Below, one piece after another: positions 8,594 to 18,077 of a stretch of 64,000 nucleotides of DNA. A program made the position numbers and the translations under genes. Within the stretch, counting starts at the first letter, position 1. Each line of letters opens with the position of its first letter. Location of the stretch: assembly GCA_934359185.1 (NCBI GenBank), contig CAKRLE010000008.1:62001-126000 (forward strand), written 5' to 3'. The stretch is from an uncultured Lachnospira sp. Lineage in GTDB: Bacteria; Bacillota; Clostridia; Lachnospirales; Lachnospiraceae. The notes beneath the pieces are model-generated. The model did not search any database, was not told the origin of the DNA, and was given only the letters and a program-made list of their open reading frames with translations.

Positions 8594-11500
8594 TTAATAC
8601 TGATCTGAATTACCATCATCATAGCTGTCTTCTGCATCGAAGCCATCCTCGAAATCGTCACCCAAATCTTCATACTTTGTCTCACCGAACTCATCTACAG
8701 TCTGCTCCATGAAGCCTGCCTGCTTAAGCTCGTTCTCATCATTCTTGTTGTATCTGCGTCCGTTGCCATCCTCAAGAACTTTCTTGAAATCTGTAACTTC
8801 GTACTCAGCACTCTCAAGAAGCTTAACTTCCTCATCATTCTGATCTAATACTCTTACATCAAGTGCAAGTGACTGTAATTCCTTAAGAAGAACCTTAAAT
8901 GACTCTGGAATACCTGGTTCAGGTATATTCTCGCCCTTGATAATAGCTTCATAAGTCTTAACTCGGCCAACAACATCATCTGACTTAACTGTCAGGATTT
9001 CCTGAAGTGTGTGTGCAGCACCATAAGCCTCAAGAGCCCAAACCTCCATCTCACCAAAACGCTGTCCACCGAACTGAGCTTTACCACCCAGAGGCTGCTG
9101 TGTAACAAGTGAATAAGGACCTGTTGAACGTGCATGAATCTTATCATCAACAAGATGATGCAGCTTAAGATAATGCATGAATCCAATTGTTACAGGGTTA
9201 TCAAAATATTCACCTGTTCTACCATCACGAAGACGCACTTTACCATCTCTTCCAATTGGAACGCCCTTCCATTCTTCTCTGTGATCCTTATGTTCATCAA
9301 GATACTGGAATACATCATCATTAAGTTTATCTTTATATTTAGCTTCAAACTCGTCCCACTCAAGATTAGCATAATCATTAGCAAGACCAAGTGTATCCAT
9401 AATATCATTCTCGTCTGCGCCATCGAAGATTGGTGTAGATACATTGAAACCTAACACCTTGGCAGCAAGACTTAAATGTATCTCTAAGACCTGACCAATG
9501 TTCATACGTGAAGGCACACCCAATGGGTTAAGCACGATATCAAGTGGACGTCCATTAGGAAGGAATGGCATATCCTCAACAGGAAGCACTCTTGAAACGA
9601 CACCCTTGTTACCATGACGACCAGCCATCTTATCACCTACAGAAATCTTTCTCTTCTGTGCAATATAGATACGGACTGATTTATTAACACCTGGTGAAAG
9701 TTCATCACCATTTTCTCTTGTAAATGTCTTAACAGCAACTACAATACCATATTCACCATGAGGAACCTTAAGGGATGTATCTCTTACCTCTCTTGCTTTT
9801 TCACCAAAGATAGCTCTAAGAAGTCTCTCTTCTGCTGTAAGCTCTGTCTCTCCCTTAGGAGTTACCTTACCTACAAGAACATCTCCTGCACGAACCTCAG
9901 CACCGATACGTATGATACCATTCTCATCAAGATCCTTGATGGAATCATTAGCAACAGAAGGAATATCTCTTGTAATCTCTTCTGGTCCTAACTTTGTATC
10001 TCTTGCCTCTGTCTCGTACTCTTCAATATGAATAGATGTATACACATCGTCTCTTACAAGTCTTTCACTAAGTAATACAGCATCCTCATAATTGTAACCT
10101 TCCCATGTCATGAAACCGATAAGAGGATTCTTACCTAACGCAATCTCACCAGCTGATGTAGATGGACCATCTGCAATTACATCTCCTGCCTTAACCTCAT
10201 CACCCTTAAATACAATAGGTCTCTGGTTATAACAGTTACTCTGGTTACTTCTTGAGAACTTTGTAAGCTTATACTCACGTACATTGCCGTCTGTCTCTTT
10301 AACTTTTATCTTATTAGATTCAGCTGATAATACAACACCATCTGCCTCTGCAACCACACATACACCAGAGTCAATAGCAGCCTTGCTCTCGATACCAGTA
10401 CCAATAACAGGTGCTTCTGTTGTAAGAAGTGGAACCGCCTGACGCTGCATGTTAGAACCCATCAGCGCACGGTTAGCATCATCATTCTGCAGGAATGGAA
10501 TCATTGATGTAGCAACTGAGAAAACCATCTTAGGTGATACATCCATTAAATCTATAAGAGTCTTATCAAATTCAGATGTCTCATCTCTGAATCTTCCTGA
10601 TACTGAATTCTTAACAAAATGTCCGTCTTCATCTAACTCAGCGTTAGCCTGTGCTACATGATAATCATCTTCCTCATCAGCAGTAAAATAGCGGACTTCC
10701 TCTGTTACTCTAGGATTCTTAGGATCTGTCTTATCTACTATACGATAAGGTGCCTCCACAAATCCATACTCATTAATTCTTGCATAAGATGCAAGAGAGT
10801 TAATAAGACCAATGTTAGGACCTTCTGGTGTCTCAATAGGGCACATTCTTCCATAATGTGTATAATGTACATCTCGAACCTCGAAACCAGCTCTATCTCT
10901 TGAAAGACCACCAGGACCTAATGCTGAAAGTCTTCTCTTATGAGTAAGCTCACCAAGAGGGTTATTCTGATCCATGAACTGTGACAGCTGTGAACTTCCA
11001 AAGAATTCCTTAATAGCTGCTGTTACAGGCTTAATATTAATAAGTGACTGTGGTGATATACCGCTCAAATCCTGTGTTGACATTCTTTCACGAACAACAC
11101 GCTCCATTCTTGAGATACCAATTCTGAACTGGTTCTGAAGAAGTTCACCTACAGCTCTGATACGTCTGTTACCAAGATGATCAATGTCATCCTTAGTTCC
11201 AACGCCATACTCAAGATGCATATTATAATTAATAGAAGCAAGGATATCTTCTACTGTTATATGTTTAGGGATAAGATCTCCAATATTCTTAGAGACAGCT
11301 TCCTTTATATCATCAATATTATCATTCTCAGCTAATATCTGAGCAAGTACAGGATAGAATACGTTCTCAGTAACCCCAAGTTCCTTAGCCTCTTCTGGTG
11401 TAATATCAATCCACTTTGTGATATCAACAGCCATATTAGAGAGAACTTTTACCTTTCTATTAGAGAATGTACCATCTGACTCTCTTACTTCTACAGCAAG

Positions 11501-12493
11501 AAATACTGATGGAACAGCAGCGTTCTGAATTGCCTCTGCCGATTCTCTTGTAAGCTTATCACCAGCCTTGGCAATGACCTCTCCATTGTTATCAACAACA
11601 TCCTCTGCAAGTACATGTCCAGCAATTCTGTACTTAAAAGAGAGCTTCTTATTAAACTTATATCTACCAACCCTTGCAAGATCGTATCTTCTTGGGTCAA
11701 AGAACATTCCACTTATAAGTGCCTCAGCACTATCTACAGACAATGGCTCGCCTGGTCTTAACTTCTTATAAAGTTCAAGAATACCCTCCTGATAATTCGT
11801 AGATGTATCTTTCTCCATAGTAGCAAGAAGCTTTGGCTCCTCACCAAATATGTCAATAATCTCAGCATTAGAGCCATAACCCAATGCTCTGATAAGAACA
11901 GTTACAGGCACTTTCTTGTTTCTATCTACTTTAACATAGAATACATCATTAGCATCTGTCTCATATTCCAGCCATGCACCACGATTAGGAATAACCTGGC
12001 TGCTGTAAAGGAATATCTTACCATACTTATCTTTCTGTATATCATAGTAAATACCAGGTGAACGCACTAACTGGCTTACAATAACTCTTTCTGCGCCGTT
12101 GATGACGAATGTACCTGTCTTAGTCATGATTGGAAGATCACCCATGAAAATCTCATGTTCGCTTATGTCTTCGCTCTCCTTGTTGTGGAGTCTGACTCTG
12201 ACCTTTAAAGGTGCTGCAAATGTAGCATCTCTTTCTTTACATTCCTCAATAGAATACTTGACTTCATCTTCACACAACTTAAAATCTACAAATTCCAGAC
12301 TTAATCTGCCATTAAAATCTGCAATTGGAGAGATGTCATCAAAAACTTCTTTTAAACCTTCATCCAGGAACCACTTGTATGAGTCTTTCTGAACCTCTAT
12401 GAGGTTAGGCATTTCAATGACTTCCTTCTGTCTTGAATAGCTCATTCTGATGCTTCTACCGGACTTCACTGGACGTATTCTGTTTTTCTCCAT
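8594..12493 (-). CDS. rpoB: DNA-directed RNA polymerase subunit beta
   Basis: 1299 residues when started at the ATG at 12493, which follows GGGGTG. An upstream in-frame start at 12589 lies inside the -10 box of the rpoB promoter, so it cannot be translated. The rifampicin-binding region reads [19 protein letters not shown] and [13 protein letters not shown], with the wild-type Asp, His and Ser of sensitive enzymes. The C terminus has the usual [19 protein letters not shown] block, then an Asp/Glu-rich tail. It heads a two-gene operon with rpoC. Confidence 0.98.
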   Translation of the reverse strand: MEKNRIRPVKSGRSIRMSYSRQKEVIEMPNLIEVQKDSYKWFLDEGLKEVFDDISPIADFNGRLSLEFVDFKLCEDEVKYSIEECKERDATFAAPLKVRVRLHNKESEDISEHEIFMGDLPIMTKTGTFVINGAERVIVSQLVRSPGIYYDIQKDKYGKIFLYSSQVIPNRGAWLEYETDANDVFYVKVDRNKKVPVTVLIRALGYGSNAEIIDIFGEEPKLLATMEKDTSTNYQEGILELYKKLRPGEPLSVDSAEALISGMFFDPRRYDLARVGRYKFNKKLSFKYRIAGHVLAEDVVDNNGEVIAKAGDKLTRESAEAIQNAAVPSVFLAVEVRESDGTFSNRKVKVLSNMAVDITKWIDITPEEAKELGVTENVFYPVLAQILAENDNIDDIKEAVSKNIGDLIPKHITVEDILASINYNMHLEYGVGTKDDIDHLGNRRIRAVGELLQNQFRIGISRMERVVRERMSTQDLSGISPQSLINIKPVTAAIKEFFGSSQLSQFMDQNNPLGELTHKRRLSALGPGGLSRDRAGFEVRDVHYTHYGRMCPIETPEGPNIGLINSLASYARINEYGFVEAPYRIVDKTDPKNPRVTEEVRYFTADEEDDYHVAQANAELDEDGHFVKNSVSGRFRDETSEFDKTLIDLMDVSPKMVFSVATSMIPFLQNDDANRALMGSNMQRQAVPLLTTEAPVIGTGIESKAAIDSGVCVVAEADGVVLSAESNKIKVKETDGNVREYKLTKFSRSNQSNCYNQRPIVFKGDEVKAGDVIADGPSTSAGEIALGKNPLIGFMTWEGYNYEDAVLLSERLVRDDVYTSIHIEEYETEARDTKLGPEEITRDIPSVANDSIKDLDENGIIRIGAEVRAGDVLVGKVTPKGETELTAEERLLRAIFGEKAREVRDTSLKVPHGEYGIVVAVKTFTRENGDELSPGVNKSVRIYIAQKRKISVGDKMAGRHGNKGVVSRVLPVEDMPFLPNGRPLDIVLNPLGVPSRMNIGQVLEIHLSLAAKVLGFNVSTPIFDGADENDIMDTLGLANDYANLEWDEFEAKYKDKLNDDVFQYLDEHKDHREEWKGVPIGRDGKVRLRDGRTGEYFDNPVTIGFMHYLKLHHLVDDKIHARSTGPYSLVTQQPLGGKAQFGGQRFGEMEVWALEAYGAAHTLQEILTVKSDDVVGRVKTYEAIIKGENIPEPGIPESFKVLLKELQSLALDVRVLDQNDEEVKLLESAEYEVTDFKKVLEDGNGRRYNKNDENELKQAGFMEQTVDEFGETKYEDLGDDFEDGFDAEDSYDDGNSDQY

Positions 12494-12587
12494 TGACGTT
12501 TCACCCCTTGTTTTATTTGCTTTATTTATTACATTATTAATATGTGTGCACAGACTATGTACAACATACCACAATAGTGCATTGTCC

Positions 12588-12617
12588 ATATTATCACAGG
12601 GAATGTAGATAAGTCAA
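12588..12617 (-). promoter_or_regulatory. sigma-A promoter of rpoBC with extended -10
   Basis: The minus strand has TTGACT (12612-12617), an 18-base spacer and TAATAT (12588-12593), with TG one base before the -10. Transcription should start near 12580, leaving a leader of about 87 nt before rpoB. Confidence 0.85.
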
Positions 12618-12721
12618 GGGATTTAGAGGATGATTTTTGAAGTTTTTTAAGATATGGAATATATAGGGGATGTAGAGAGGAGGATATGCTAGATGTAGGG
12701 GTGGGTGACTCCCACTACTTT

Positions 12722-12853
12722 AGCGCAGTGCAAGCTTGAGTGCAGAGCACTCAAGCTTTACGCGCTGTCGCGCTCTATGAATAAAATAACAAAAGGACCC
12801 CGTCGTAAGCAAGCTTACACGGAGTCCCTTTATTATTTCATTCGCACTGCGCT
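12722..12853. repeat. palindromic element between rplL and rpoB
   Basis: The spacer is bounded by a perfect 10-bp inverted repeat, AGCGCAGTGC (12722-12731) and GCACTGCGCT (12844-12853). Inside is a perfect 12-bp hairpin, AAGCTTGAGTGC/GCACTCAAGCTT (12732-12758, 3-nt loop), and the rplL terminator. It is more GC-rich than its surroundings. It resembles a miniature palindromic repeat, but only one copy is visible here. Confidence 0.5.
12791..12832 (-). terminator. intrinsic terminator of rplJL
   Basis: An imperfect long stem pairs AAAGGACCCCGT...TAAGC with GCTTA...ACGGAGTCCCTTT. The minus strand continues with GTTATTTTAT. It separates rplL from the independently promoted rpoBC. Confidence 0.8.
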
Positions 12854-12867
12854 TGTAGTCCGCGGTA

Positions 12868-13233
12868 TTACTTAAGAGTAACCTTTGCACCTTCAGCTTC
12901 AAGCTTCTTCTGGATATCTTCAGCTTCTTCCTTAGAAACAGCTTCCTTGATAACCTTAGGAGCGCCATCAACAACGTCCTTAGCTTCCTTTAAGCCAAGA
13001 CCTGTTAACTCACGAACAACCTTGATAACCTTAACCTTGTTAGCGCCAGCTTCTGTAAGCTCTACGTCAAACTCTGTCTTCTCTTCGCCTGCTGCTGCGC
13101 CAGCACCTGCTGCTGCAACTACAACGCCTGCTGCTGCAGATACGCCGAATTCTTCCTCACATGCCTTAACTAAATCGTTAAGCTCTAATACTGTTAAACC
13201 CTTAATAACTTCAATGATTTCCTGTGTAGTCAT
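12868..13233 (-). CDS. rplL: 50S ribosomal protein L7/L12
   Basis: Stalk protein that recruits translation factors to the ribosome, 121 residues. It has the N-terminal dimerisation helix, an Ala/Gly-rich hinge (near residues 34-50) and the C-terminal domain with [22 protein letters not shown]. It follows rplJ after 79 bases, has its own AAAGGAG ribosome binding site, and ends at a terminator. Confidence 0.98.
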   Translation of the reverse strand: MTTQEIIEVIKGLTVLELNDLVKACEEEFGVSAAAGVVVAAAGAGAAAGEEKTEFDVELTEAGANKVKVIKVVRELTGLGLKEAKDVVDGAPKVIKEAVSKEEAEDIQKKLEAEGAKVTLK

Positions 13234-13312
13234 TATAATAATCTCCTTTTCTGATTAATAGTGGCTCTGTGGCCATTAAAATTAAGTTCTTTCCTTGATT
13301 ACAACTCTGTAA

Positions 13313-13807
13313 TTAAGCTACATCCTCGCCCTTTTCAGCGATCTGCTTAATAACACGAGCAAAGTTTGTAATAGGTGACTGGATGCTTCCAAGGAGCTTT
13401 GAAAGAAGCTCGTCTCTTGATGGAATGCTTGCGATTGCTGTGATTCCCTTAGCATCATAGAATGTGCCCTCAACGACACCGCACTTTAACTCAAGTGCAT
13501 CAGCTGTCTTAGCAAAATTGTTAAGTATTCTAGCTGGTGCTGTAGCATCATTAGCGCTGATTGCAATTGCATTAGGTCCATCAAGTAAATCTGTCATTCC
13601 CTCGAACTGTGTACCAGCAATAGCTCTCTTAACTAAAGTATTCTTATAAACCTTGTATACGACACCTGCTTCTCTTAACTGCTTTCTAAGCTGTGTATCC
13701 TGCTCAACAGTTAATCCACGATAGTCAACAAGTACAACGCCTGCTGCATCTTTAAGGCATGCTGAGATCTCGTCTACGATAGGCTGCTTAAGTTCTACCT
13801 TTGCCAT
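13313..13807 (-). CDS. rplJ: 50S ribosomal protein L10
   Basis: Base of the ribosomal stalk and binder of L7/L12, 164 residues. It has the usual N terminus (KQPIVDEISACLKDAAGVVL), VDYRGLTVEQ and the C-terminal helix that carries L7/L12. It is preceded by a well-preserved L10 leader RNA with an attenuator-type terminator. Expression is therefore likely autoregulated by L10(L12)4 binding to its own mRNA. Confidence 0.98.
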   Translation of the reverse strand: MAKVELKQPIVDEISACLKDAAGVVLVDYRGLTVEQDTQLRKQLREAGVVYKVYKNTLVKRAIAGTQFEGMTDLLDGPNAIAISANDATAPARILNNFAKTADALELKCGVVEGTFYDAKGITAIASIPSRDELLSKLLGSIQSPITNFARVIKQIAEKGEDVA

Positions 13808-13849
13808 GAATAGTTCCTCCTGTTAGATTTTGAATTCTGCCAAAGTCAT

Positions 13850-13965
13850 TGAAAAAGCCCTTACGTCACCAAGACATAAGGGCTGAAAAATCATTAGTCA
13901 ATTTCATTCCTCGGTAGGCGTATTACCTTTAACCCTTGCGGGACCATACTGTCTTAGGCAAAATA
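13850..13965 (-). ncRNA. L10 leader (autoregulatory rplJL leader RNA)
   Basis: The minus-strand RNA has the conserved blocks of the Firmicute L10 leader: GCCTAAGACAGT (near 13950-13962), GGTCCCGCAAGGG, and GCCTACCGAGGA (near 13909-13920). A terminator hairpin lies downstream. L10-L12 binding to this kink-turn-like region is known to control readthrough in related bacteria. Confidence 0.9.
13856..13884 (-). terminator. attenuator terminator of the L10 leader
   Basis: A perfect 8-bp stem (AGCCCTTA with TAAGGGCT) is followed by five or more U on the minus strand. It lies about 50 bases before rplJ and after the L10-binding core, as expected for an attenuator. Confidence 0.85.
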
Positions 13966-13977
13966 TTATCGAATGGT

Positions 13978-14006
13978 AATATACCATTAAATTTATATGA
14001 TGTCAA
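13978..14006 (-). promoter_or_regulatory. sigma-A promoter of rplJL
   Basis: The minus strand has a perfect TTGACA (14001-14006), a 17-base spacer and TATATT (13978-13983). It puts the transcription start just upstream of the L10 leader. Confidence 0.88.
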
Positions 14007-14031
14007 CCGAAAAATTAAACATCTTTCCAAA

Positions 14032-14051
14032 ATTCTTTATTGCTAAAGAAT
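14032..14051 (-). terminator. weak hairpin after rplKA
   Basis: ATTCTTTA and TAAAGAAT pair perfectly around a loop that reads GCAA on the minus strand, followed by TTTTGG. It is AT-rich and has few U, so it may end only part of the rplKA transcripts. Confidence 0.4.
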
Positions 14052-14069
14052 CAATGGATACATCTATAA

Positions 14070-14765
14070 TTAACCAAGGTACTTGATTGTGTTAACCTTT
14101 GCACTTGGGCCCATTGTAGATGTAAGAGCAATACTCTTTAAGTAAGCACCCTTGATTGAAGATGGCTTAGCCTTTACGATTGCATCCATGATAGCCTGGA
14201 AGTTGTCAGATAACTGCTCCTCTGTGAAGGAAGCCTTACCAATTGGCACGTGAATGATGTTAGTCTTATCAAGTCTGTACTCGATCTTACCAGCCTTGAT
14301 ATCGTTAACAGCCTTAGTTACGTCCATTGTTACTGTACCAGCCTTAGGGTTTGGCATTAATCCCTTAGGACCAAGTACACGACCTAAACGTCCAACGACA
14401 CCCATCATATCAGGTGTTGCAACAACTACATCGAAATCAAACCAGTTATCGTTCTGGATCTTAGGAATAAGCTCCTCACCGCCAACGAAATCAGCGCCAG
14501 CTGCCTGAGCCTCATCAGCCTTAGCACCCTTAGCGAATACTAAAACCTTAACCTTCTTACCAGTACCATGTGGAAGAACAACAGCTCCTCTGATCTGCTG
14601 CTCAGCGTGACGTCCATCACAACCTGTTCTGATATGTGCCTCGATAGTCTCGTCGAACTTTGCAACAGCACTCTTCTTAACTAAAGAAATAGCTTCTGCT
14701 GCATCATATAATGTTGCGCGGTCAATATTCTTAGCCGCTTCAACGTATTTCTTTCCTCTTTTCAT
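14070..14765 (-). CDS. rplA: 50S ribosomal protein L1
   Basis: Binds 23S rRNA at the mobile L1 stalk near the E site and often represses its own operon; 231 residues. [15 protein letters not shown] at the start and [15 protein letters not shown] in the middle are typical. The AGGAGG ribosome binding site is strong. It is co-transcribed with rplK; the 96-base spacer holds a hairpin that may be an L1 target. Confidence 0.98.
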   Translation of the reverse strand: MKRGKKYVEAAKNIDRATLYDAAEAISLVKKSAVAKFDETIEAHIRTGCDGRHAEQQIRGAVVLPHGTGKKVKVLVFAKGAKADEAQAAGADFVGGEELIPKIQNDNWFDFDVVVATPDMMGVVGRLGRVLGPKGLMPNPKAGTVTMDVTKAVNDIKAGKIEYRLDKTNIIHVPIGKASFTEEQLSDNFQAIMDAIVKAKPSSIKGAYLKSIALTSTMGPSAKVNTIKYLG

Positions 14766-14781
14766 TATAAAAAACCTCCTA

Positions 14782-14816
14782 GTGGTATTATCGGAAGGGT
14801 TTTACTTTCCTCCCAC
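14782..14816 (-). promoter_or_regulatory. candidate L1-binding hairpin before rplA
   Basis: The minus-strand RNA begins GTGGGAGG and ends ATACCAC, so GTGG pairs with CCAC, with inner GGAAAG/CTTCC pairing. A similar GTGGGAG...ACCAC arrangement precedes rplK. Ribosomal protein L1 is known to bind its own mRNA in such structures in other bacteria; here the assignment is by shape and place only. Confidence 0.45.
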
Positions 14817-14861
14817 AAATTGTAAGCCTTATGGCCATATATCTGAATATCTTTTTAAGGA

Positions 14862-15287
14862 TTAATCCTCAACAACGATACCCATAGACTTAGCAGTTCC
14901 TTCGATCATAGAAGTTGCAGCTTCAACAGATGCAGCATTTAAATCTGGCATCTTAAGCTCAGCAATCTTCTGAACCTCAGATCTCTTAATTGTAGCAACC
15001 TTAGTCTTGTTAGGAACACCTGAACCTGACTTAATGTTGCAAGCCTTCTTAAGAAGAACTGCAGCTGGAGGAGTCTTTGTGATGAAGCTAAAGCTTCTAT
15101 CAGCATAAACTGTGATTACTACAGGGATAATTAAATCTCCCTGATCAGCTGTCTTTGCATTAAACTGCTTTGTGAACTCTACGATGTTAACACCATGCTG
15201 TCCAAGTGCTGGACCAACTGGTGGTGCTGGTGTTGCCTTACCAGCAGGAATCTGTAATTTGATATAACCTGTTACTTTCTTTGCCAT
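14862..15287 (-). CDS. rplK: 50S ribosomal protein L11
   Basis: Forms the GTPase-associated centre with 23S rRNA; 141 residues from the ATG at 15287. A GTG three codons upstream lies inside the GGAGGTG ribosome binding site and is rejected. It has the proline-rich [21 protein letters not shown] block. It heads the rplK-rplA pair and follows nusG by about 90 bases with a structured spacer. Confidence 0.98.
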   Translation of the reverse strand: MAKKVTGYIKLQIPAGKATPAPPVGPALGQHGVNIVEFTKQFNAKTADQGDLIIPVVITVYADRSFSFITKTPPAAVLLKKACNIKSGSGVPNKTKVATIKRSEVQKIAELKMPDLNAASVEAATSMIEGTAKSMGIVVED

Positions 15288-15311
15288 CTTAGGCACCTCC
15301 TAAATATAAAT

Positions 15312-15358
15312 GTGGTTTATGGCGGCCATCCAAGCATATATATGCAATGGTCTCCCAC
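15312..15358 (-). promoter_or_regulatory. candidate L1-binding hairpin before rplK
   Basis: The minus-strand RNA starts GTGGGAGACCAT and ends ATGGCCGCCATAAACCAC. GTGG/CCAC and inner CCAT/ATGG pairings give a long hairpin with internal loops. Its ends match the hairpin before rplA, which suggests one protein recognises both. Confidence 0.45.
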
Positions 15359-15376
15359 GGGGTATAACCCCAAATA

Positions 15377-15916
15377 CTAAACTAACTTCACGTCAGTAAA
15401 GCTAATCTCGACCGGTGTTTCACGGCCAAACATCTCAACATTGATTGTAAGACACTGCTTACCCTCGTTGATCCCTTTAATCACTCCTACAGTGTTCTCC
15501 CAGGCACCTGAAAGAACTTCAACCTGATCGCCAACCTTGCCATCGAATGACACAACAGGTTTAATCTCTGCCGCATCTTCAGGAAGGATGACGCCGAGTG
15601 CTTTAATCTCAGCAGGAGTAAGTGGTACTGGTTTTGATCCTGGTCCAACGAATCCTGTAACGCCTCTGGTATTACGAACTACATACCAACTATCATCGTT
15701 CATAACCATCTTAATGAGTACGTAGCCAGGGAGCATTTTTCTCTGAGCAGACTTTTTAGAACCATTCTTGACCTCTACAACAGTCTCAAGAGGAACGATA
15801 ACCTCTAAAATCTGGTCTGCAAGATCTCTGTTCTCAACCGCCTTCTCAATGTTCGCCTTGACTTTATTCTCATAACCAGAATAAGTATGCACTACATACC
15901 ATTTTGCTTCGTCCAT
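15377..15916 (-). CDS. nusG: transcription termination/antitermination protein NusG
   Basis: Transcription elongation factor that binds RNA polymerase and, in other species, couples it to Rho or the ribosome. The 179 residues contain the NGN domain (WYVVHTYSGYENKVK; LPGYVLIKM; VRNTRGVTGFVG) and the C-terminal KOW domain (GDQVEVLSGAWENTVGVI). It lies in the conserved rpmG-secE-nusG-rplK order, 15 bases after secE. Confidence 0.98.
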   Translation of the reverse strand: MDEAKWYVVHTYSGYENKVKANIEKAVENRDLADQILEVIVPLETVVEVKNGSKKSAQRKMLPGYVLIKMVMNDDSWYVVRNTRGVTGFVGPGSKPVPLTPAEIKALGVILPEDAAEIKPVVSFDGKVGDQVEVLSGAWENTVGVIKGINEGKQCLTINVEMFGRETPVEISFTDVKLV

Positions 15917-15931
15917 TTAATCACCTTTTCC

Positions 15932-16135
15932 TTATCTAACTAAGAATTCAATGCCAAAACGTGCAACCAAATCTACTACAAAAATGATTACACCTACCAA
16001 CACAGATACTGCCAAAACAGCCGCTGTCTCTTTTGTAAGTGACTTACGGTCAGGCCAAATGATTTTATTAAACTCAGCTTTGAGACCCTTAAACCAGCTC
16101 TTCTTTTGCTTTGTTCCCTTAACAGTTTCACCCAT
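15932..16135 (-). CDS. secE: preprotein translocase subunit SecE
   Basis: Small essential component of the SecYEG channel; 67 residues, the short single-span form of Gram-positive bacteria. An amphipathic segment (FKGLKAEFNKIIWPDRKSL) precedes one transmembrane helix (AAVLAVSVLVGVIIFVVDLV). It lies between rpmG and nusG, as in most Firmicutes. Confidence 0.96.
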   Translation of the reverse strand: MGETVKGTKQKKSWFKGLKAEFNKIIWPDRKSLTKETAAVLAVSVLVGVIIFVVDLVARFGIEFLVR

Positions 16136-16159
16136 TACTCATTTACCTCACTGTTTAGA

Positions 16160-16309
16160 CTACTTTGTTTCCTTGTGCATTGTGTGTGATTTACAGAATT
16201 TACAATATTTCTTTGTTTCCATTCTGTCAGGATGATTTTTCTTCTCCTTGGTTGTGTTGTAATTACGCTGTTTACACTCTGTACATGCCAATGTTATCTT
16301 TACTCGCAC
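16160..16309 (-). CDS. rpmG: 50S ribosomal protein L33
   Basis: A 49-residue protein with a GTG start at 16309 placed eight bases after GGAGG. It keeps the zinc-binding cysteine pairs ([10 protein letters not shown] near the N terminus and YCKFCKSH near the C terminus), so it is the Cys-containing (C+) form of L33. It is the first gene of the rpmG-secE-nusG-rplK-rplA transcript and ends 24 bases before secE. Confidence 0.95.
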   Translation of the reverse strand: MRVKITLACTECKQRNYNTTKEKKNHPDRMETKKYCKFCKSHTMHKETK

Positions 16310-16341
16310 AACTTCCACCTCCAATTTCTTATTAATTTGTA

Positions 16342-16379
16342 GGTGCTTGCAATCCGGTATTGCTACCAGACTTTACACC
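16342..16379 (-). promoter_or_regulatory. structured leader hairpin before rpmG
   Basis: The minus-strand RNA forms a hairpin closed by GGTG/CACC. It has a middle AGTCT/GGATT helix with G-U pairs and an apical GGTA-GCAA-TACC stem with a GNRA-type tetraloop. It lies about 30 bases before the rpmG start. Function unknown. Confidence 0.45.
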
Positions 16380-16428
16380 AATTGGCTTTTTTTAGGCATA
16401 AAAAAAAGACCGCTTCCATAGCCAGTCT

Positions 16429-16458
16429 AATATAGCACAGTAACCGAAAGTGCGTCAA
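16429..16458 (-). promoter_or_regulatory. sigma-A promoter of rpmG-secE-nusG-rplKA
   Basis: The minus strand has TTGACG (16453-16458), an 18-base spacer and TATATT (16429-16434), with TG one base before the -10. The 445 bases between rpmG and the next gene hold this promoter, the rpmG leader, and the divergent promoter and leader of the FliD-like gene. Confidence 0.85.
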
Positions 16459-16602
16459 CACTTTTTTTAATGTTTTTACACTAAAATGTACTATACACTA
16501 CTAAAATTATTTTAGCAAGTCCTTTTTCTTTATTTGAGGTAAATTAAAATGCAGCTTAGTCCGATAAAGATTCTAAAGATATGTGTAATCCCCAAAAAAT
16601 GC

Positions 16603-16631
16603 GTGACATTTTCATTCTTGTGGTATACAAT
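16603..16631 (+). promoter_or_regulatory. sigma-A promoter of the FliD-like gene
   Basis: GTGACA (16603-16608), a 17-base spacer and TACAAT (16626-16631) lie on the plus strand, about 115 bases before the gene. The leader carries a weak GAAAA-CGGA-TTTTC hairpin at 16692-16705. No sigma-28 pattern was seen here, unlike the main flagellar genes. Confidence 0.7.
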
Positions 16632-16754
16632 AAGGATGAGAGAGTGACTACTTATTAATATAGCATATCTCATAGACTTATACTCTCTTCGGAAAACGGA
16701 TTTTCTGGCATATACAGTTCTTACTACAATTAACAGACAAGGAGGTGACTGTTG

Positions 16755-18041
16755 ATGATTAGTAGCGCATATAGTTATTACCTTTCCCAATATGGGAATA
16801 AGGTCAACACCAAATACGACACTCATAATAAAACTCAGCTCAAAAATTCATACGGGAAAGTTGTGAAATCCAACAGTCAGTCCCCTATATATAAGATAGA
16901 TATCTCTGAGAATGCCCAGAAGTATGCTATCGACCTTAAAGAACATGCACGCCAGCTTGGTTTTATAGCAAGAGATTTATCTGATGATAAAAGCGGCGAA
17001 ATGATATTTAAAAAGTCAGCAGTCAGCAGCAATCCCGATGCAGTCCAGGCTGAATATATTGGCGACAGCAGTGCACCTGATGCTGGTGAGTTTGAAATTG
17101 CCGTCAAACAGCTTGCAGCCAGCCAGACCAATACAGGCAGCTTCCTGCAGCCAGGTTCTAAGCACCTTAAGCCAGGCAACTATTCATTTGACTTAAATAT
17201 CAATAATCTCACGTATGAATTTGAATTTAATGTATCAGATTCAGAGAACAGCAGCGACATCCAGAATAAGATATCAAGGCTGATTAACCGCTCAAAGATT
17301 GGTCTTAATTCAAGTGTAGAGACAGACAGCCTTGGCAACACCGCACTTAAGATATCATCTGATGCCACTGGTGTTACCAGCATCAAGCCTACGATATTTA
17401 ACATTGAGGGTTCTGACGGAAGGGAAGATAACATACAGCTTGTTGATACATTTGGATTAGACAGGGTTACACAGTATCCTTCTAATGCAATCTATTCTGT
17501 CAATGGCAGTGAGCAGTACTCACCATCCAACGACATAAATATCAACAATACATATGCTATCCATCTAAAACAAACAACTGGAGATACTCCATCAATTATA
17601 TCTCTTAATACTGACGACAATTCTATGGTTGATACAATCAACGAGCTTTTGTCAGGATACAACAGTATGATTTCTGTATTTAAGCAGAGTTCTAATCTCG
17701 GATTTGACGGTAACGATCGTCTCAGACGTGAATTTACACGAATTGCAGATGCGCACAGTGTAACACTTAACAACAATGGTCTTTCAATTGAAGATGATGG
17801 TTCTATCAGCGTTGATAAAGATGCTGTAATGTCCGCTTCAAGTGACGGCAGACTAAGCAGTATCTTTGAAGAGTTAAACCAGTTCAAAAACTCAATACAA
17901 CGCAAGGCCGATGACCTTGCAACTAATCCTATGGATTATGTCAACAACAAGATAATTGCTTACAAAAATCCGCACAGACCTGTCAATGACCCTTACAACT
18001 TATCCGCTTATAGCGGAATGATGTTTTCTGACTATATATAA
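16755..18041 (+). CDS. FliD-like (flagellar cap domain) protein, orphan
   Basis: A 428-residue protein whose residues about 95-190 resemble the N-terminal FliD region (YIGDSSAPDAGEFEIAVKQL, then ASQTNTGSFL). The C-terminal half has the FliD-like order of a small domain followed by a helix (DDNSMVDTINELLSGYNSMI). It lacks the usual FliD start and the coiled C-terminal end. The start is the ATG at 16755 after GGAGGTG; a TTG three bases earlier is possible. It stands alone on the plus strand, between the ribosomal operon and the glycan island. It may be an accessory cap or adhesin-like protein; function is not established. Confidence 0.6.
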   Translation: MISSAYSYYLSQYGNKVNTKYDTHNKTQLKNSYGKVVKSNSQSPIYKIDISENAQKYAIDLKEHARQLGFIARDLSDDKSGEMIFKKSAVSSNPDAVQAEYIGDSSAPDAGEFEIAVKQLAASQTNTGSFLQPGSKHLKPGNYSFDLNINNLTYEFEFNVSDSENSSDIQNKISRLINRSKIGLNSSVETDSLGNTALKISSDATGVTSIKPTIFNIEGSDGREDNIQLVDTFGLDRVTQYPSNAIYSVNGSEQYSPSNDININNTYAIHLKQTTGDTPSIISLNTDDNSMVDTINELLSGYNSMISVFKQSSNLGFDGNDRLRREFTRIADAHSVTLNNNGLSIEDDGSISVDKDAVMSASSDGRLSSIFEELNQFKNSIQRKADDLATNPMDYVNNKIIAYKNPHRPVNDPYNLSAYSGMMFSDYI

Positions 18042-18075
18042 AAGTGACTGCCCTCATATCGAAGACAGTCACTTT
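18040..18075. terminator. bidirectional terminator
   Basis: Perfect arms AAAAGTGACTG and CAGTCACTTTT lie between two convergent genes, with runs of A on one side and T on the other. It can end both the FliD-like transcript and the minus-strand glycosyltransferase operon. Confidence 0.93.
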
Positions 18076-18077
18076 TA

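Noticed and set aside
12494..12589. A longer rpoB start 32 codons upstream.
   Set aside because: It lies inside the -10 box of the rpoB promoter, so that codon would not be in the mRNA; the ATG at 12493 has a good ribosome binding site.
12720..12974. An 84-residue reading frame running out of rplL.
   Set aside because: It crosses the rplL terminator and palindromic element in another frame of a known gene, with no ribosome binding site.
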